DNA of 64,000 nucleotides, taken from Fodinibius salsisoli. GTDB lineage: Bacteria; Bacteroidota; Rhodothermia; Balneolales; Balneolaceae. Location of the stretch: assembly GCF_026229185.1 (NCBI RefSeq), contig NZ_JAGGJA010000012.1, positions 1 to 64,000 of the forward strand, in the 5' to 3' direction. The notes under the pieces are model-generated. The model was not told the origin of the DNA. It made no database searches and saw only the letters and a program-made list of their open reading frames with translations. A program made the translations under genes and the position numbers. Shown here piece by piece: positions 1-9,640 of this stretch. Position 1 is the first letter of the stretch. Every line of letters starts with the position of its first letter.

Positions 1-99
1 CTCGAGCTCTATGGCTCAATGTCGTCTTACTGGTTCCCTTCCCGCCACCAACCTTCCGTTTGACCGAATATCTGCGAATCTAAAATACCAGTCAATACT

Positions 100-129
100 A
101 AGTGCTTTAAACATAGGATGTCGTTAGCC
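100..129 (+). other. Right end of an integron attC site (partial)
   Basis: The R' core GTTAGCC lies at 123-129, preceded by ATGTC exactly as in the complete attC at 1392-1519 and 2687-2821. The first bases after the crossover point (TTAGCCGTTTT) are the reverse complement of the R'' side of the next attC (1387-1398), as expected for one cassette bounded by its own recombination point. The left half of this site was not recognised in positions 1-100 and may lie outside the window. Confidence 0.7.
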
Positions 130-151
130 GTTTTAAAAAAGTCATCAACCA

Positions 152-1387
152 ATGAGACATAATTCAAAGAAAAGTCTTTTCTCAAGAGATAGTTTAAGAG
201 ATTACTTAAATAGCATATCTGAAAGAGCAAAAAATGAAGTGGATACTCATAATCCAGAAGATTTTTTAAAACAAAGTATCCATGATTTGGAAGGTTATTA
301 CTACGAAAAACATAAAATTGAACCAATTGAACTTCATGAAGATCATATTGTTCAAGATGTGAGTGACACGAAAATCGATGTTAGTAATGATACTCGAAGA
401 TATATCAGAAATCGAAGCAAACCATTTTATATACCAGGGACTGAAGTCAAAATAGAAATCCCCTTTTCGGGAAATGAGGATATTCTGTATTTGAGAGCAT
501 CTAAATTTTCAATGTCACCACCACAAGCTATTGTCCGAGGGAATAAACTTATTTTTCAAAAAGAAGGAGAAGATTTAGACGGTGAAGAAGTAAGAAAAAG
601 TTTTAACCGCTGGTTAAATGACATAAAAAAGTACCTTGGTTATTCTGCAAATGACATAAGTGGTTGGCATCAAACTTTGGAAAAGGAAATTAAATCCAAA
701 ATAAAACACCGCAGAGATAAATTACTTGAAGATAGAAAATTGGAGAGTTCTATTGGATTTCCCTTAAAAGAACGAAAAGAATCTAACACTTATACTACTT
801 CTGAAATAAAGAGGAAAAGAATTAAGCCACATTTACCAAAAACAGATAAAAAGGCTTATGAACCAGAGCCAACTATTAAGTCAAGTGATTATGAACATAT
901 TTTAGACTTGATAAATAAAACTGCGACCATGTTAGAATGGAGTCCTTCATCATTCAAAAATATGGATGAAGAAGGATTACGAGATATGTTTCTAGTGCCA
1001 ATGAACAGTCATTTTGAAGGTCAAGCAACTGGTGAAACATTTAATGCGGAAGGTAAAACTGATATACTCATTCGTGAAAAGAACAAATGTTTATTTATCG
1101 CTGAATGCAAAGTTTGGAGAGGTAAAAAGTATTTACTAGAAGCAATTGATCAGCTTCTCGGATATACAACTTGGAGAGACACTAAAACTGCAATATTAAT
1201 TTTTAATCGTAATAAAGATTTTTCGGCAGTCTTAGAAAAAATTCCAGGCATAGTGAAAGAACATCCAGGTTTTAAAAAAGAATTAGATTGTAAGCTAGAA
1301 AATGGATTCAAATATGTAGTAGCTAAAGAATCAGATAAAAGTAGAGACATATATTTGACTGTTTTAGCCTTTGATGTTCCCTCATAA
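152..1387 (+). CDS. Integron cassette gene: PD-(D/E)XK-like nuclease domain protein
   Basis: This 411-residue protein has no signal peptide. Its C-terminal third carries a restriction-endonuclease-like core: GKTDILI with Asp304, then FIAECKVW with Glu318-Cys319-Lys320, followed by a helix reading AIDQLLGY. That is the D...ExK pattern of PD-(D/E)XK nucleases, with Cys inside the ExK. The N-terminal 230 residues are charged, AT-rich in DNA and not recognised. It fills a complete integron cassette (124-1513) between two attC crossover points. A role in DNA cleavage, for example in phage defence, is inference from the fold and the cassette location. It could instead be a nuclease-fold protein without activity. 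The ATG at 152 sits 22 bases after the cassette boundary, so the gene has little room for its own promoter. Confidence 0.75.
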   Translation: MRHNSKKSLFSRDSLRDYLNSISERAKNEVDTHNPEDFLKQSIHDLEGYYYEKHKIEPIELHEDHIVQDVSDTKIDVSNDTRRYIRNRSKPFYIPGTEVKIEIPFSGNEDILYLRASKFSMSPPQAIVRGNKLIFQKEGEDLDGEEVRKSFNRWLNDIKKYLGYSANDISGWHQTLEKEIKSKIKHRRDKLLEDRKLESSIGFPLKERKESNTYTTSEIKRKRIKPHLPKTDKKAYEPEPTIKSSDYEHILDLINKTATMLEWSPSSFKNMDEEGLRDMFLVPMNSHFEGQATGETFNAEGKTDILIREKNKCLFIAECKVWRGKKYLLEAIDQLLGYTTWRDTKTAILIFNRNKDFSAVLEKIPGIVKEHPGFKKELDCKLENGFKYVVAKESDKSRDIYLTVLAFDVPS

Positions 1388-1391
1388 AAAC

Positions 1392-1519
1392 GGCTAACCC
1401 GCGCATTAACTCGGACGTACCTCGCCAATTCTTTGCCCCTCTTGGTTTTAAGGCTCTTCTTTCGTTAGTTGCTAATTCAACATGAATCCGTGCGCCGATT
1501 ATGCGCCATGTCGTTATAC
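1392..1519 (+). other. attC: Integron attC recombination site A
   Basis: R'' GGCTAAC is at 1392-1398 and R' GTTATAC at 1513-1519. Inside them an imperfect inverted repeat pairs GCGCATTAACTCGG near 1401-1414 with CCGATTATGCGC near 1495-1506. The outer AAAACGGCTAAC (1387-1398) is the exact reverse complement of GTTAGCCGTTTT at 123-134, i.e. the start of the same cassette. The 128-bp length and the close likeness to the site at 2687-2821 are typical of sedentary chromosomal integrons, which carry families of near-identical attC. Confidence 0.85.
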
Positions 1520-1554
1520 GGCAATTTTAAATATCTAACTATCGTTACGTCTCC

Positions 1555-2679
1555 ATGAAAAAAATCTGTATTTCAATTCTTTTAACAATCTTCTGCTTTC
1601 TTAATGGAAATGCGCAAGAACTAATTGATTTACCAATAGCACCAAGAGTTGATACAACAGATGCTGAAGTACAAGCTGTTTTTAAGCTCTGGCAAAAACA
1701 TTTAAGCAATCATCCTGATCAAATTTATGACAATCCATACTGGTCAGAGCAACAAAAAGAAAAATGGCATGATTATGATATTTCGCGACGATGGACTTAT
1801 GGCTATGAGTTAGCAAATGGTATGAATCTACACGATGCCTTTGGTTTAAAACCAAGAGTGTTAAGTATTGAAAAACGAGACAGCGTCTATGCTATAAAAA
1901 CTCTATATGCTCCTAGTAACCTGAAAAACTCCCAAGAGATTTATTCTATCCAAAGGGTTTTTGCTGGCAGAGAAAATGGAGAATGGAAACTATTTAGTGT
2001 GCTTCCAATCCTAACCGAGAAATGGAAACGAAAACAAGTTGGAGACATTCAGTATATCTATCCGCCTAACCATAAATTTGATAAAAACGAAGCTCAAGAT
2101 TCAGCCAATTTTGTTAAAGAACTTGCAAATAAATTTGAGATCACACTTTCTGAGCCAATAAACTATTATCTGGCTCAAAATTTTGTGGAAATGGCAAAAA
2201 TAAGTGGTTTGAATTACGCGTGGGATGGAAACGATGGGCGCGGTTATCCTAAAAACAATCAAGTTTTTGTAGGGACAGGATCTGAATCATATCCTCACGA
2301 ATTAGTTCATACCATTTTTAAAGATTACGAACTTGATCCTTTTGTAGACGAAGGACTTGCCACCTACTATGGAGATATAGGACAGAAATCATTCGATCAG
2401 CTGGTGCAATCTATTGCCCAAAAGATAACTTCAAATAAATCATTAACGTTAAGCAAGGTTTTAACCGGCCAAAGAATTTCTTCAAAAATATATTATGTCA
2501 GTGGCGCTGTCCTAATCAAAGCAGCAGAAGAAAAAGGTGGTCCTGAAGCAGTTAAAAAATTTCTCAAAAAAGCCTCAAGCGAAGAAGGAATTCACCAAGC
2601 GATGAATCAAGTTTTGGGTGTTTCAAAAGATGAAGCCAATAGTTTTTGGCGTCAAAAGGTTCAAGAATATGGCACTTAA
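1555..2679 (+). CDS. Integron cassette gene: secreted HExxH metalloprotease-like protein
   Basis: This is a 374-residue protein. Residues 1-20 form a signal peptide (KKICISILLTIFCFLNGNA, cleavage before QE). The zincin signature HELVH is at residues 248-252, followed by EGLATYYG with Glu266, fitting the HExxH...E arrangement of gluzincin or MA-clan peptidases. The product is therefore probably a periplasmic or exported zinc peptidase. Substrate is unknown. The gene occupies the whole cassette 1514-2815 and stops 8 bases before the R'' core of its attC. A domain of about 150 residues ahead of the active site is not recognised. Loss of catalysis cannot be excluded, but both histidines and the distal glutamate are in place. 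Confidence 0.75.
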   Translation: MKKICISILLTIFCFLNGNAQELIDLPIAPRVDTTDAEVQAVFKLWQKHLSNHPDQIYDNPYWSEQQKEKWHDYDISRRWTYGYELANGMNLHDAFGLKPRVLSIEKRDSVYAIKTLYAPSNLKNSQEIYSIQRVFAGRENGEWKLFSVLPILTEKWKRKQVGDIQYIYPPNHKFDKNEAQDSANFVKELANKFEITLSEPINYYLAQNFVEMAKISGLNYAWDGNDGRGYPKNNQVFVGTGSESYPHELVHTIFKDYELDPFVDEGLATYYGDIGQKSFDQLVQSIAQKITSNKSLTLSKVLTGQRISSKIYYVSGAVLIKAAEEKGGPEAVKKFLKKASSEEGIHQAMNQVLGVSKDEANSFWRQKVQEYGT

Positions 2680-2686
2680 AAATTGC

Positions 2687-2821
2687 GCATAACCCACGCA
2701 ATTAAGTCGGACGCACCTCGCCCCCGATGCGTCGGGGCCACTATTGGTTTTATGTCTCTTCTTTCGTTAGTTGCTATTTCAACAAAAATCCGTGCGCAGC
2801 TGATGCGCAATGTCGTTATGT
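2687..2821 (+). other. attC: Integron attC recombination site B
   Basis: R'' GCATAAC is at 2687-2693 and R' GTTATGT at 2815-2821. Internal arms GCAATTAAGTCGGACG and CCGTGCGCAGCTGATGCGC give the usual imperfect hairpin. A stretch of about 42 bases near 2757-2798 differs from the corresponding part of site A at only three positions, so the two are members of one attC family. AAAATTGC next to R'' mirrors GCAATTTT just inside the cassette start at 1521-1528. Confidence 0.85.
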
Positions 2822-2855
2822 AAACCTTTCTCAATTTCTTGGCAATAATCCTTTC

Positions 2856-2889
2856 TTGACAATGTTAACATTATTGTTAACTTATGATC
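2856..2889 (+). promoter_or_regulatory. Putative toxin-antitoxin operator and promoter inside the cassette
   Basis: A perfect 7-bp inverted repeat, GTTAACA-TTAT-TGTTAAC, spans 2864-2881 and ends 9 bases before the toxin start codon. TTGACA at 2856-2861 directly precedes it. HigA-type antitoxins usually bind such palindromes to repress their own operon, so this is the likely autoregulatory site. The assignment is inference from position. Confidence 0.5.
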
Positions 2890-2890
2890 T

Positions 2891-3267
2891 ATGAAACAAA
2901 TCAAATTCTATCGTAAGAAATCCGGAAAAGCTCCGGTCGAGGAATTTTTAGATTCATTAAAACCAAAACATGCTAAGAAAGTTACCTGGACGCTTCGACT
3001 TATTGAAGATATGGATCAAGTCCCTGTTCAATCTTTAAGAAGCTGAAAAATACTGACGATATTTGGGAAGTTCGTGCTCGCATTGGCTCCCATAGTTTTC
3101 GACTCCTCGGATTTATCACAGGCTATGAATTTGTTGTCTTAACAAATGGGTTTAAGAAAAAATCCCAGAAAACACCAAAACAAGAAATTGAGCTAGCTGA
3201 GCAGAGAAAAGCTGATTATTTAGCTCGAAACGGAGGTTCAAAATGGGTGATCTTCAAGCTTACATAA
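2891..3267 (+). pseudogene. higB: HigB/RelE-superfamily toxin, frameshifted
   Basis: The ATG at 2891 opens a reading frame giving KFYRKKSGKAPVEEFLDSL..., typical of Gp49/HigB-type RelE-fold toxins, but it meets TGA at 3044-3046 after 51 residues. The rest of the toxin continues in another frame from 3034 ([18 protein letters not shown], then [19 protein letters not shown]) to TAA at 3265-3267. One missing base near 3031-3034 restores a single protein of about 125 residues. Its end overlaps the antitoxin start by 25 bases, the normal arrangement for higBA. As written the toxin is dead. A sequencing error at this point is possible. HigB toxins act as ribosome-dependent mRNA endonucleases. Confidence 0.8.
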
Positions 3268-3521
3268 CAAAACGAAAGAAAGACGATCCGAAATTTGCGG
3301 AAGGTTATGAAGAAGGGTATCTGCATTTCAAAATTGGTGCTTTGTTGAAGCAAGCCCGGGAAAACGCTGGCTTAACGCAAGCAGAAGTAGCCAAACAAAT
3401 GAATACCCAAAAAACAGCTATTTCTCGCATTGAAAATCATGCAGAAGATATTCGATTGTCTACATTAGAAAAATATGCCAAGACATTTGGCAAAACGCTT
3501 CGGGTCGAGCTAGTAGATTAG
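3243..3521 (+). CDS. higA: HigA-type antitoxin, XRE-family HTH
   Basis: This 92-residue protein has a helix-turn-helix of the XRE/HTH_3 family in residues about 31-87: [20 protein letters not shown], then TAISRIENH. The N-terminal 30 residues are charged and probably cover the toxin. The order toxin-then-antitoxin is that of higBA loci. The antitoxin is intact whereas its toxin is frameshifted, so at present it may only repress the operon, probably through the palindrome at 2864-2881. Both genes lie in a single cassette (2816-3656) that ends with an attC starting 7 bases after the stop codon. Toxin-antitoxin cassettes are known to stabilise large chromosomal integron arrays. Confidence 0.85.
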   Translation: MGDLQAYITKRKKDDPKFAEGYEEGYLHFKIGALLKQARENAGLTQAEVAKQMNTQKTAISRIENHAEDIRLSTLEKYAKTFGKTLRVELVD

Positions 3522-3527
3522 AGGTTT

Positions 3528-3662
3528 ACCTAACAAGGCGTTTCAACGGGACGCGCCTCGCCGGGGCCTTCCCGTTTTGATTTTACTGGCGACAACTCGT
3601 AAACTGGAAATTGAATGAACACTAATTCGCATGCCCGTAAAGCGCAGGGTCGGTCGTTATAC
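3528..3662 (+). other. attC: Integron attC recombination site C
   Basis: R'' ACCTAAC is at 3528-3534 and R' GTTATAC at 3656-3662. GGTTTACCTAAC (3523-3534) matches the reverse complement of this cassette's own start, GTTATGTAAACC at 2815-2826, in 11 of 12 positions. Internal arms GCGTTTCAACGGG and CCCGTAAAGCGC pair imperfectly. Its central part is unlike sites A and B, so it is a more distant family member. Confidence 0.8.
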
Positions 3663-3670
3663 CTTCATCC

Positions 3671-4162
3671 ATGATTCGACAATTCATCCTTTTCATTTTC
3701 TTTTGTAGTTCTCTTTTGGGATGCCAAGACACTATCAATAATATTGAGGACCCCCAACCGTCTGTTCATAAATTACAGGTAGATGGTGAGATACAATTTC
3801 ATGAAAAAATCTTGTGGTCTGCTTCCGATGACTCCTTATTTACAACTATAGAAGTAGAAAATATTGGTACTGACACAGCCAGAATTGAAACCGGCCCCTG
3901 TGCATTCAACGTGGTTGCTTATAATGAAAGCAGTGAGCCAATTTGGTATAATAGGACAACCAATAATTATATTTGCCCGGATGAATTGTTTGTCTACAAT
4001 ATTGCCCCAAAAGAAACTCAAATACTTACCGGCCAATTGTATATAAGTGGGGAAAATTGGTATTGGGATCTTCCTGACGGTAGTTGGAGTTTTAAAATAG
4101 AAGGCCACACGGAAAAAGGAACGGCAATTTCTTTTAGTGCTAATGAAATAAAACTGCATTAG
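3671..4162 (+). CDS. Last cassette gene: BsuPI-like lipoprotein
   Basis: This 163-residue protein has a lipoprotein signal (FFCSSLLGC, lipidation on Cys18). The remainder is a single beta-rich domain. Its pattern, with VENIGTDTARIETG, an NVVAYNESSEPIWYN strand, a proline-rich 'IAPKETQ' turn and a closing 'PDGSWSFKIEG', resembles the BsuPI (intracellular proteinase inhibitor) immunoglobulin-like fold. The function of such envelope proteins is unknown. It starts 9 bases after the R' core of attC site C and so is the fourth cassette. No attC follows it. The expected partner of its start (AGGTATAAC) is missing, so this cassette was probably truncated when the array end was formed. Confidence 0.6.
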   Translation: MIRQFILFIFFCSSLLGCQDTINNIEDPQPSVHKLQVDGEIQFHEKILWSASDDSLFTTIEVENIGTDTARIETGPCAFNVVAYNESSEPIWYNRTTNNYICPDELFVYNIAPKETQILTGQLYISGENWYWDLPDGSWSFKIEGHTEKGTAISFSANEIKLH

Positions 4163-4312
4163 GTAAGTTATCAGCCGGATGATGATTTTATTGTGCTGGA
4201 AGATCCAGATAATAACCTGTTTTGCATAATGCAGGTTGATGAAGAATGGCCCACATCGCTCTTCATAATGTCTATATCACCCCGTAACAACGTCTATATT
4301 ACACCCGGCTAA
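4163..4312 (+). pseudogene. Remnant of a VOC/glyoxalase-superfamily gene (3' end)
   Basis: Read from 4163 in frame, the DNA encodes YQPDDDFIVLEDPDNNLFC and then IMQVDEEW, the hallmark closing strand of VOC (glyoxalase/bleomycin-resistance) proteins. Nothing upstream belongs to such a protein, because the preceding bases are the end of the last integron cassette gene. The frame runs open to TAA at 4310-4312, inside the next promoter. It is thus a truncated gene left at the junction between the integron array and the older chromosome. Confidence 0.65.
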
Positions 4313-4329
4313 AGTAATATTGAGATAAT
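4269..4329 (+). promoter_or_regulatory. Promoter/operator with 22-bp-spaced direct repeats, copy 1
   Basis: Two direct repeats, TGTCTATATCACCCCG at 4269 and CGTCTATATTACACCC at 4291, start 22 bases apart. They are followed by AAAGTAATA (4311-4319) and a -10-like GATAAT (4324-4329). The same arrangement, aligned without gaps over about 75 bases, stands at 9532-9592 ahead of the DUF899 gene. Tandem half-sites about two helical turns apart upstream of a promoter are typical for AraC-family activators. Confidence 0.6.
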
Positions 4330-4409
4330 ATATTATTTGTATTAAATGTAAAACAGAGAACAGACAATCACAGATAGCAACAGTTAATCCAAATTAAAAA
4401 ATAAAGCAA

Positions 4410-4856
4410 ATGCAAAAAGAGCTTTTACTCCAAATGGTAGAACAGAGCCGGGTGGACTGTTTTAGAACCTTAGAAGACATCAATGCTGACAACGCCAATT
4501 ATCGCCTGACAGAACAAACTGCATCCGTGGGTTTCATTTACAGGCATATTGGGGAAGCAACAAATTTAATGGCTCAATTTTTTGGCTATGAAACAGACGT
4601 AGAGGGCTCAACGATGGGGCAAGAAGATACAGGGAAAGATTATGACCTTGAAACAAGTCGTATGCTTGTGGAGGAAGGGTACACTACGCTTGAAAAGCTG
4701 GTGAATGAAACCCCTGATAACGAGTGGCTTGAAGAAGTAGACACCAGTTGGTTTGGAAAGATTTCACGGATCAACCTGTTTTCCATCACCCTCTTCCATA
4801 ATGCTCATCACTGCGGACAAATAGCGTCGGCTATCGTGAAGGGAAAGACACATTAA
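4410..4856 (+). CDS. DinB/YfiT-fold protein
   Basis: This 148-residue protein has a four-helix DinB-like fold. Putative metal ligands are the histidine in FIYRHIGEA (about residue 46) and the pair in LFHNAHHCGQI near the C-terminus, spaced as in DinB/bacillithiol-transferase-like proteins. These enzymes often transfer or hydrolyse low-molecular-weight thiols, but the substrate here is unknown. It is the first gene after the promoter at 4269-4329 and is followed 45 bases later by an ABM-domain gene in the same direction, so the two probably form an operon. The shared promoter repeat links it to the DUF899 gene and to the GlxA-type regulator at 8516-9498. Confidence 0.8.
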   Translation: MQKELLLQMVEQSRVDCFRTLEDINADNANYRLTEQTASVGFIYRHIGEATNLMAQFFGYETDVEGSTMGQEDTGKDYDLETSRMLVEEGYTTLEKLVNETPDNEWLEEVDTSWFGKISRINLFSITLFHNAHHCGQIASAIVKGKTH

Positions 4857-4901
4857 GGAAGACCTGCATTGAAATACTAAATGATTTAAAATCCAACAAA
4901 A

Positions 4902-5207
4902 ATGGACCACTCCAACCTTGTTACGATGACAACCGCGGAAGCCAGACCAGAGAAGAAAGAAATCGTTCAAAAAGCATTGCGTGAGGTGGCACAAGCGGCC
5001 CGGGCACAGACGGGCTGTATTGCGTATCGTATTTTCCGCTCTGCAGAGAATCCCGCCGTGACGGTTAATTTTGAACGGTGGGCCTCCAAAGAAGAACGGG
5101 ATGCATTTTTAGGCGGCCCGGATGTGAAGAAGTTCGCTTCGGCCGTATCGGATGCATTTGTGGAACCGCCGCAACCCATGTCTTATGAAATATTGGACGA
5201 AGGGTAA
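4902..5207 (+). CDS. Antibiotic-biosynthesis-monooxygenase (ABM) domain protein, putative quinol monooxygenase
   Basis: This 101-residue protein consists of a single ABM ferredoxin-like domain. Its pattern is VTMTTAEARPEKKE at the start, ALREVAQAARAQTGCIAYRIFRSAENPA in the middle and NFERWASKEERDAFL, which is the usual signature of YgiN-like quinol monooxygenases or small dimeric detoxification enzymes. It has no signal peptide and is presumably cytoplasmic. It lies 45 bases after the DinB-fold gene on the same strand. G+C appears higher than in the integron cassettes to the left, consistent with core chromosome. Confidence 0.85.
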   Translation: MDHSNLVTMTTAEARPEKKEIVQKALREVAQAARAQTGCIAYRIFRSAENPAVTVNFERWASKEERDAFLGGPDVKKFASAVSDAFVEPPQPMSYEILDEG

Positions 5208-5381
5208 TCTACAGACCAAAACATCTGATTGCCTGAACATTTAATGACTCTCCTAAGGGGAATGGGCTGCCTTTTCTTGATTTTGAGATTAACCCGTTTC
5301 TGTGGTACATTCTGGAAAACCGTTAAGGCTGACGCTTCTCTTCCGCCCCACAAGGCTGTTAATCCTCATTAACCCCTGACA

Positions 5382-5915
5382 ATGAGCCTAAACTCCCTGA
5401 TAAGTTCCTTAAATAAGCTTGAAAAATGGCTGGATGACACAAAGTCGAACTACTACCTCATGCCCTTACGCATTGGGGGCTACCTGCTCTTATTTTTGGC
5501 ACTCATGGTTAGCAATTTATTTGCGATTATTCGATGGCCGGTTGCTTATTTAAAACGGACGTTTGGGGGCAATAAAGATCCCCAATTGGATGAGATTGTC
5601 GCCCACTCTGTGAATGAGGTTAATACCGAACGGCTGGAACAGGTTTTAGAAACTAAATCCCCGGTACTTATCGATTTCTGGGCCGAATGGTGTGGCCCGT
5701 GCATCATGATGAACAAGTCACTGCAAAGGTTGGCCGAATCGGATCAAATTGATTGTACCGTTGTAAAAGTGGATACCGTAAAGCATAAAGCGTTAGCGGA
5801 TTCCTATAATGTCAAGGGGTTACCAACCTTGCTACTCATTAAAAATGGTGAGGAGTTAAAACGCTATGCAGGAGCGCTTTCGTACCATGAATTAAAAGAC
5901 TTTATTCAGCCGTAA
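5382..5915 (+). CDS. Membrane-anchored thioredoxin-domain protein
   Basis: This is a 177-residue protein. One hydrophobic segment (about residues 28-50, IGGYLLLFLALMVSNLFAII) anchors a thioredoxin domain covering residues about 80-177. The active site is W103-C-G-P-C107, preceded by VLIDFWAE, and the cis-proline region reads KGLPTLLLIKNGEE. All features of an active thiol-disulphide oxidoreductase are present. The N-terminal anchor is unusual for thioredoxin. Whether the domain faces the cytoplasm or periplasm cannot be settled. A 174-base gap separates it from the ABM gene, and it converges with katG. Confidence 0.85.
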   Translation: MSLNSLISSLNKLEKWLDDTKSNYYLMPLRIGGYLLLFLALMVSNLFAIIRWPVAYLKRTFGGNKDPQLDEIVAHSVNEVNTERLEQVLETKSPVLIDFWAEWCGPCIMMNKSLQRLAESDQIDCTVVKVDTVKHKALADSYNVKGLPTLLLIKNGEELKRYAGALSYHELKDFIQP

Positions 5916-5960
5916 TCACCTGTAGAGGAAGCGGGGATAGCCGGATTCGGGCTATAGAAA

Positions 5961-5997
5961 ATAGAAAAGGCAGCCCCGACATTAGCCGAAGCTGCCT
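5961..5997 (-). terminator. Probable terminator of katG
   Basis: AGGCAGC (5968-5974) and GCTGCCT (5991-5997) form a stem with a 16-base loop. On the - strand the stem is followed by TTTTCTATTTTC, so it would end katG transcription. It lies between the convergent thioredoxin and katG genes. Confidence 0.55.
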
Positions 5998-6068
5998 ATA
6001 AGATCAAAGCCATGATTACTGTTCAGGAATCTGTTACGACCCTTTCGTTAGATCATGGGCAATAGTAT

Positions 6069-8339
<2,271 letters not shown>

Positions 8340-8515
8340 CTAAATCATTTAATGGTTGTCCGATAGATATTGGTTATAATCTCTATTACACTTAATTATG
8401 ACCGTGGCTATAATTACTATCCCCTTATCACGGAGTGAATTAAAGGGTTCTTGGCTAAAGCACTCTTCAATGCCGTATATAGCCACAATTGAATAATATT
8501 TGTGTTACTATTGTA

Positions 8516-9498
8516 TCAAAGGACGGCCTCTTTATTGTACCTGCTTTTATATTCCACGGGCGACAGGCTCGTTATCTCTTTAAATACTCTGCGGAAAGCG
8601 CTGGCATCGGAATAGCCCACCTCATACATGGTCTCGGTAACTGTTTTTCTCCCCACCTCTAATTGTTTCTTGGCGGCCTCTACTTTTACTCGTTGCACAT
8701 ATTCAAAAGGCGTATTGCCCGTGGCTTTGGCAAACCTCCGATCAAATTGCCGGCGGCTGACGGCAAACCTGGAAGCCAACTGCTTGACTGATATTTTTTC
8801 CTGCACGTTGCGCTCGATGTAGGATTGGGCTTCCTTAACTATCTTATCCTCATGCATCTTTTGCCCTTTGAAGATGATAAAGGCTGACTGATTTTGACGA
8901 TCCATTTCTATCTGGAATACTTTAGAACATAAAATAGCGGTTTGCCTATCATAGTACTTCTCAATAAGATAGATAATCAGGTTCAGGAAAGAATAAGCCC
9001 CTCCATTGGTATAAATGCCATGTTCATCGGTAATCAATTTATCCGTTTGCAAGTCCACTTCTGGAAACATATCCCGGAAGCTTTCGGCAACGGACCAATG
9101 GGTAGAGCAGCTTTTTCCATCCAACAGACCTGAGGAAGCAAGCAGAAAGGCACCGGTACAGATACTTGCTACCTCAGCCCCCTGGTTATGCTGCCGTGCA
9201 ATCCAGTCAACCAGCTCCTGATTTCCCTTCACTGCCTTCTGATAGTTATGATTCAATGAAGGAATTATGATGAGATCGGTTTCGGGCACCGAATAAATAT
9301 CGGTCTGTGGCTTTACCGTAAACAGCTCATCATAAAAGTCCACCTCCTTTGAGATACCGACCAATTCAATATGAAATAACAGCTCGTTGTTTTTTCCTCC
9401 CAGTACTTATTTGCCCTCGTAAATATGTTATAAGAACCAACGATGCTTTCCAGGTTGTTCCGTCCCTCGGGTACAATAATCGATAAATGTTTCATCAT
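8516..9498 (-). pseudogene. GlxA-family AraC-type regulator (DJ-1/PfpI + HTH), frameshifted
   Basis: The protein should begin at the ATG at 9498 (MMKHLSIIVPEGRNNLESI) and run to 8516, about 327 residues. It would have an N-terminal DJ-1/PfpI-like sensor domain (VASICTGAFLLASSGLLDG) and a C-terminal AraC helix-turn-helix pair (VKQLASRFAVSRRQFDRRF, then YEVGYSDASAFRRVFKE). In the run of six A (- strand) at 9390-9395 one base is missing. The frame from 9498 then breaks after EEK, while the other frame reads ELVGISKEVDFYDELF onward as a 282-residue open frame. A seventh A would rejoin them. It is divergent from the DUF899 gene, and the shared operator-like repeats lie between them. Sequencing error, slippage-based switching or true decay are all possible. 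Confidence 0.8.
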
Positions 9499-9531
9499 TA
9501 CTTTTTTATAAGTAAAATAGAAACATAAAGA

Positions 9532-9592
9532 TGTCGAAATCAACCTGCTATAACGTCTATTTTACCCCCAGTGAAAGTAATAATTAGACAAT
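9532..9592 (+). promoter_or_regulatory. Promoter/operator with 22-bp-spaced direct repeats, copy 2
   Basis: TGTCGAAATCAACCTG at 9532 and CGTCTATTTTACCCCC at 9554 start 22 bases apart, followed by AAAGTAATA (9574-9582) and GACAAT (9587-9592). Every element has the same spacing as in 4269-4329. It lies between the divergent GlxA-type regulator and the DUF899 gene, the expected place for the regulator's binding site. Confidence 0.6.
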
Positions 9593-9640
9593 ACATTGCT
9601 TGTAAACTCATTAGCAATCGAAGATCATATGGAGGAACCA

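Noticed and set aside
27-326. 99-residue open frame on the - strand
   Set aside because: It crosses the attC right end and runs antisense to the nuclease cassette gene, with no protein-like motif.
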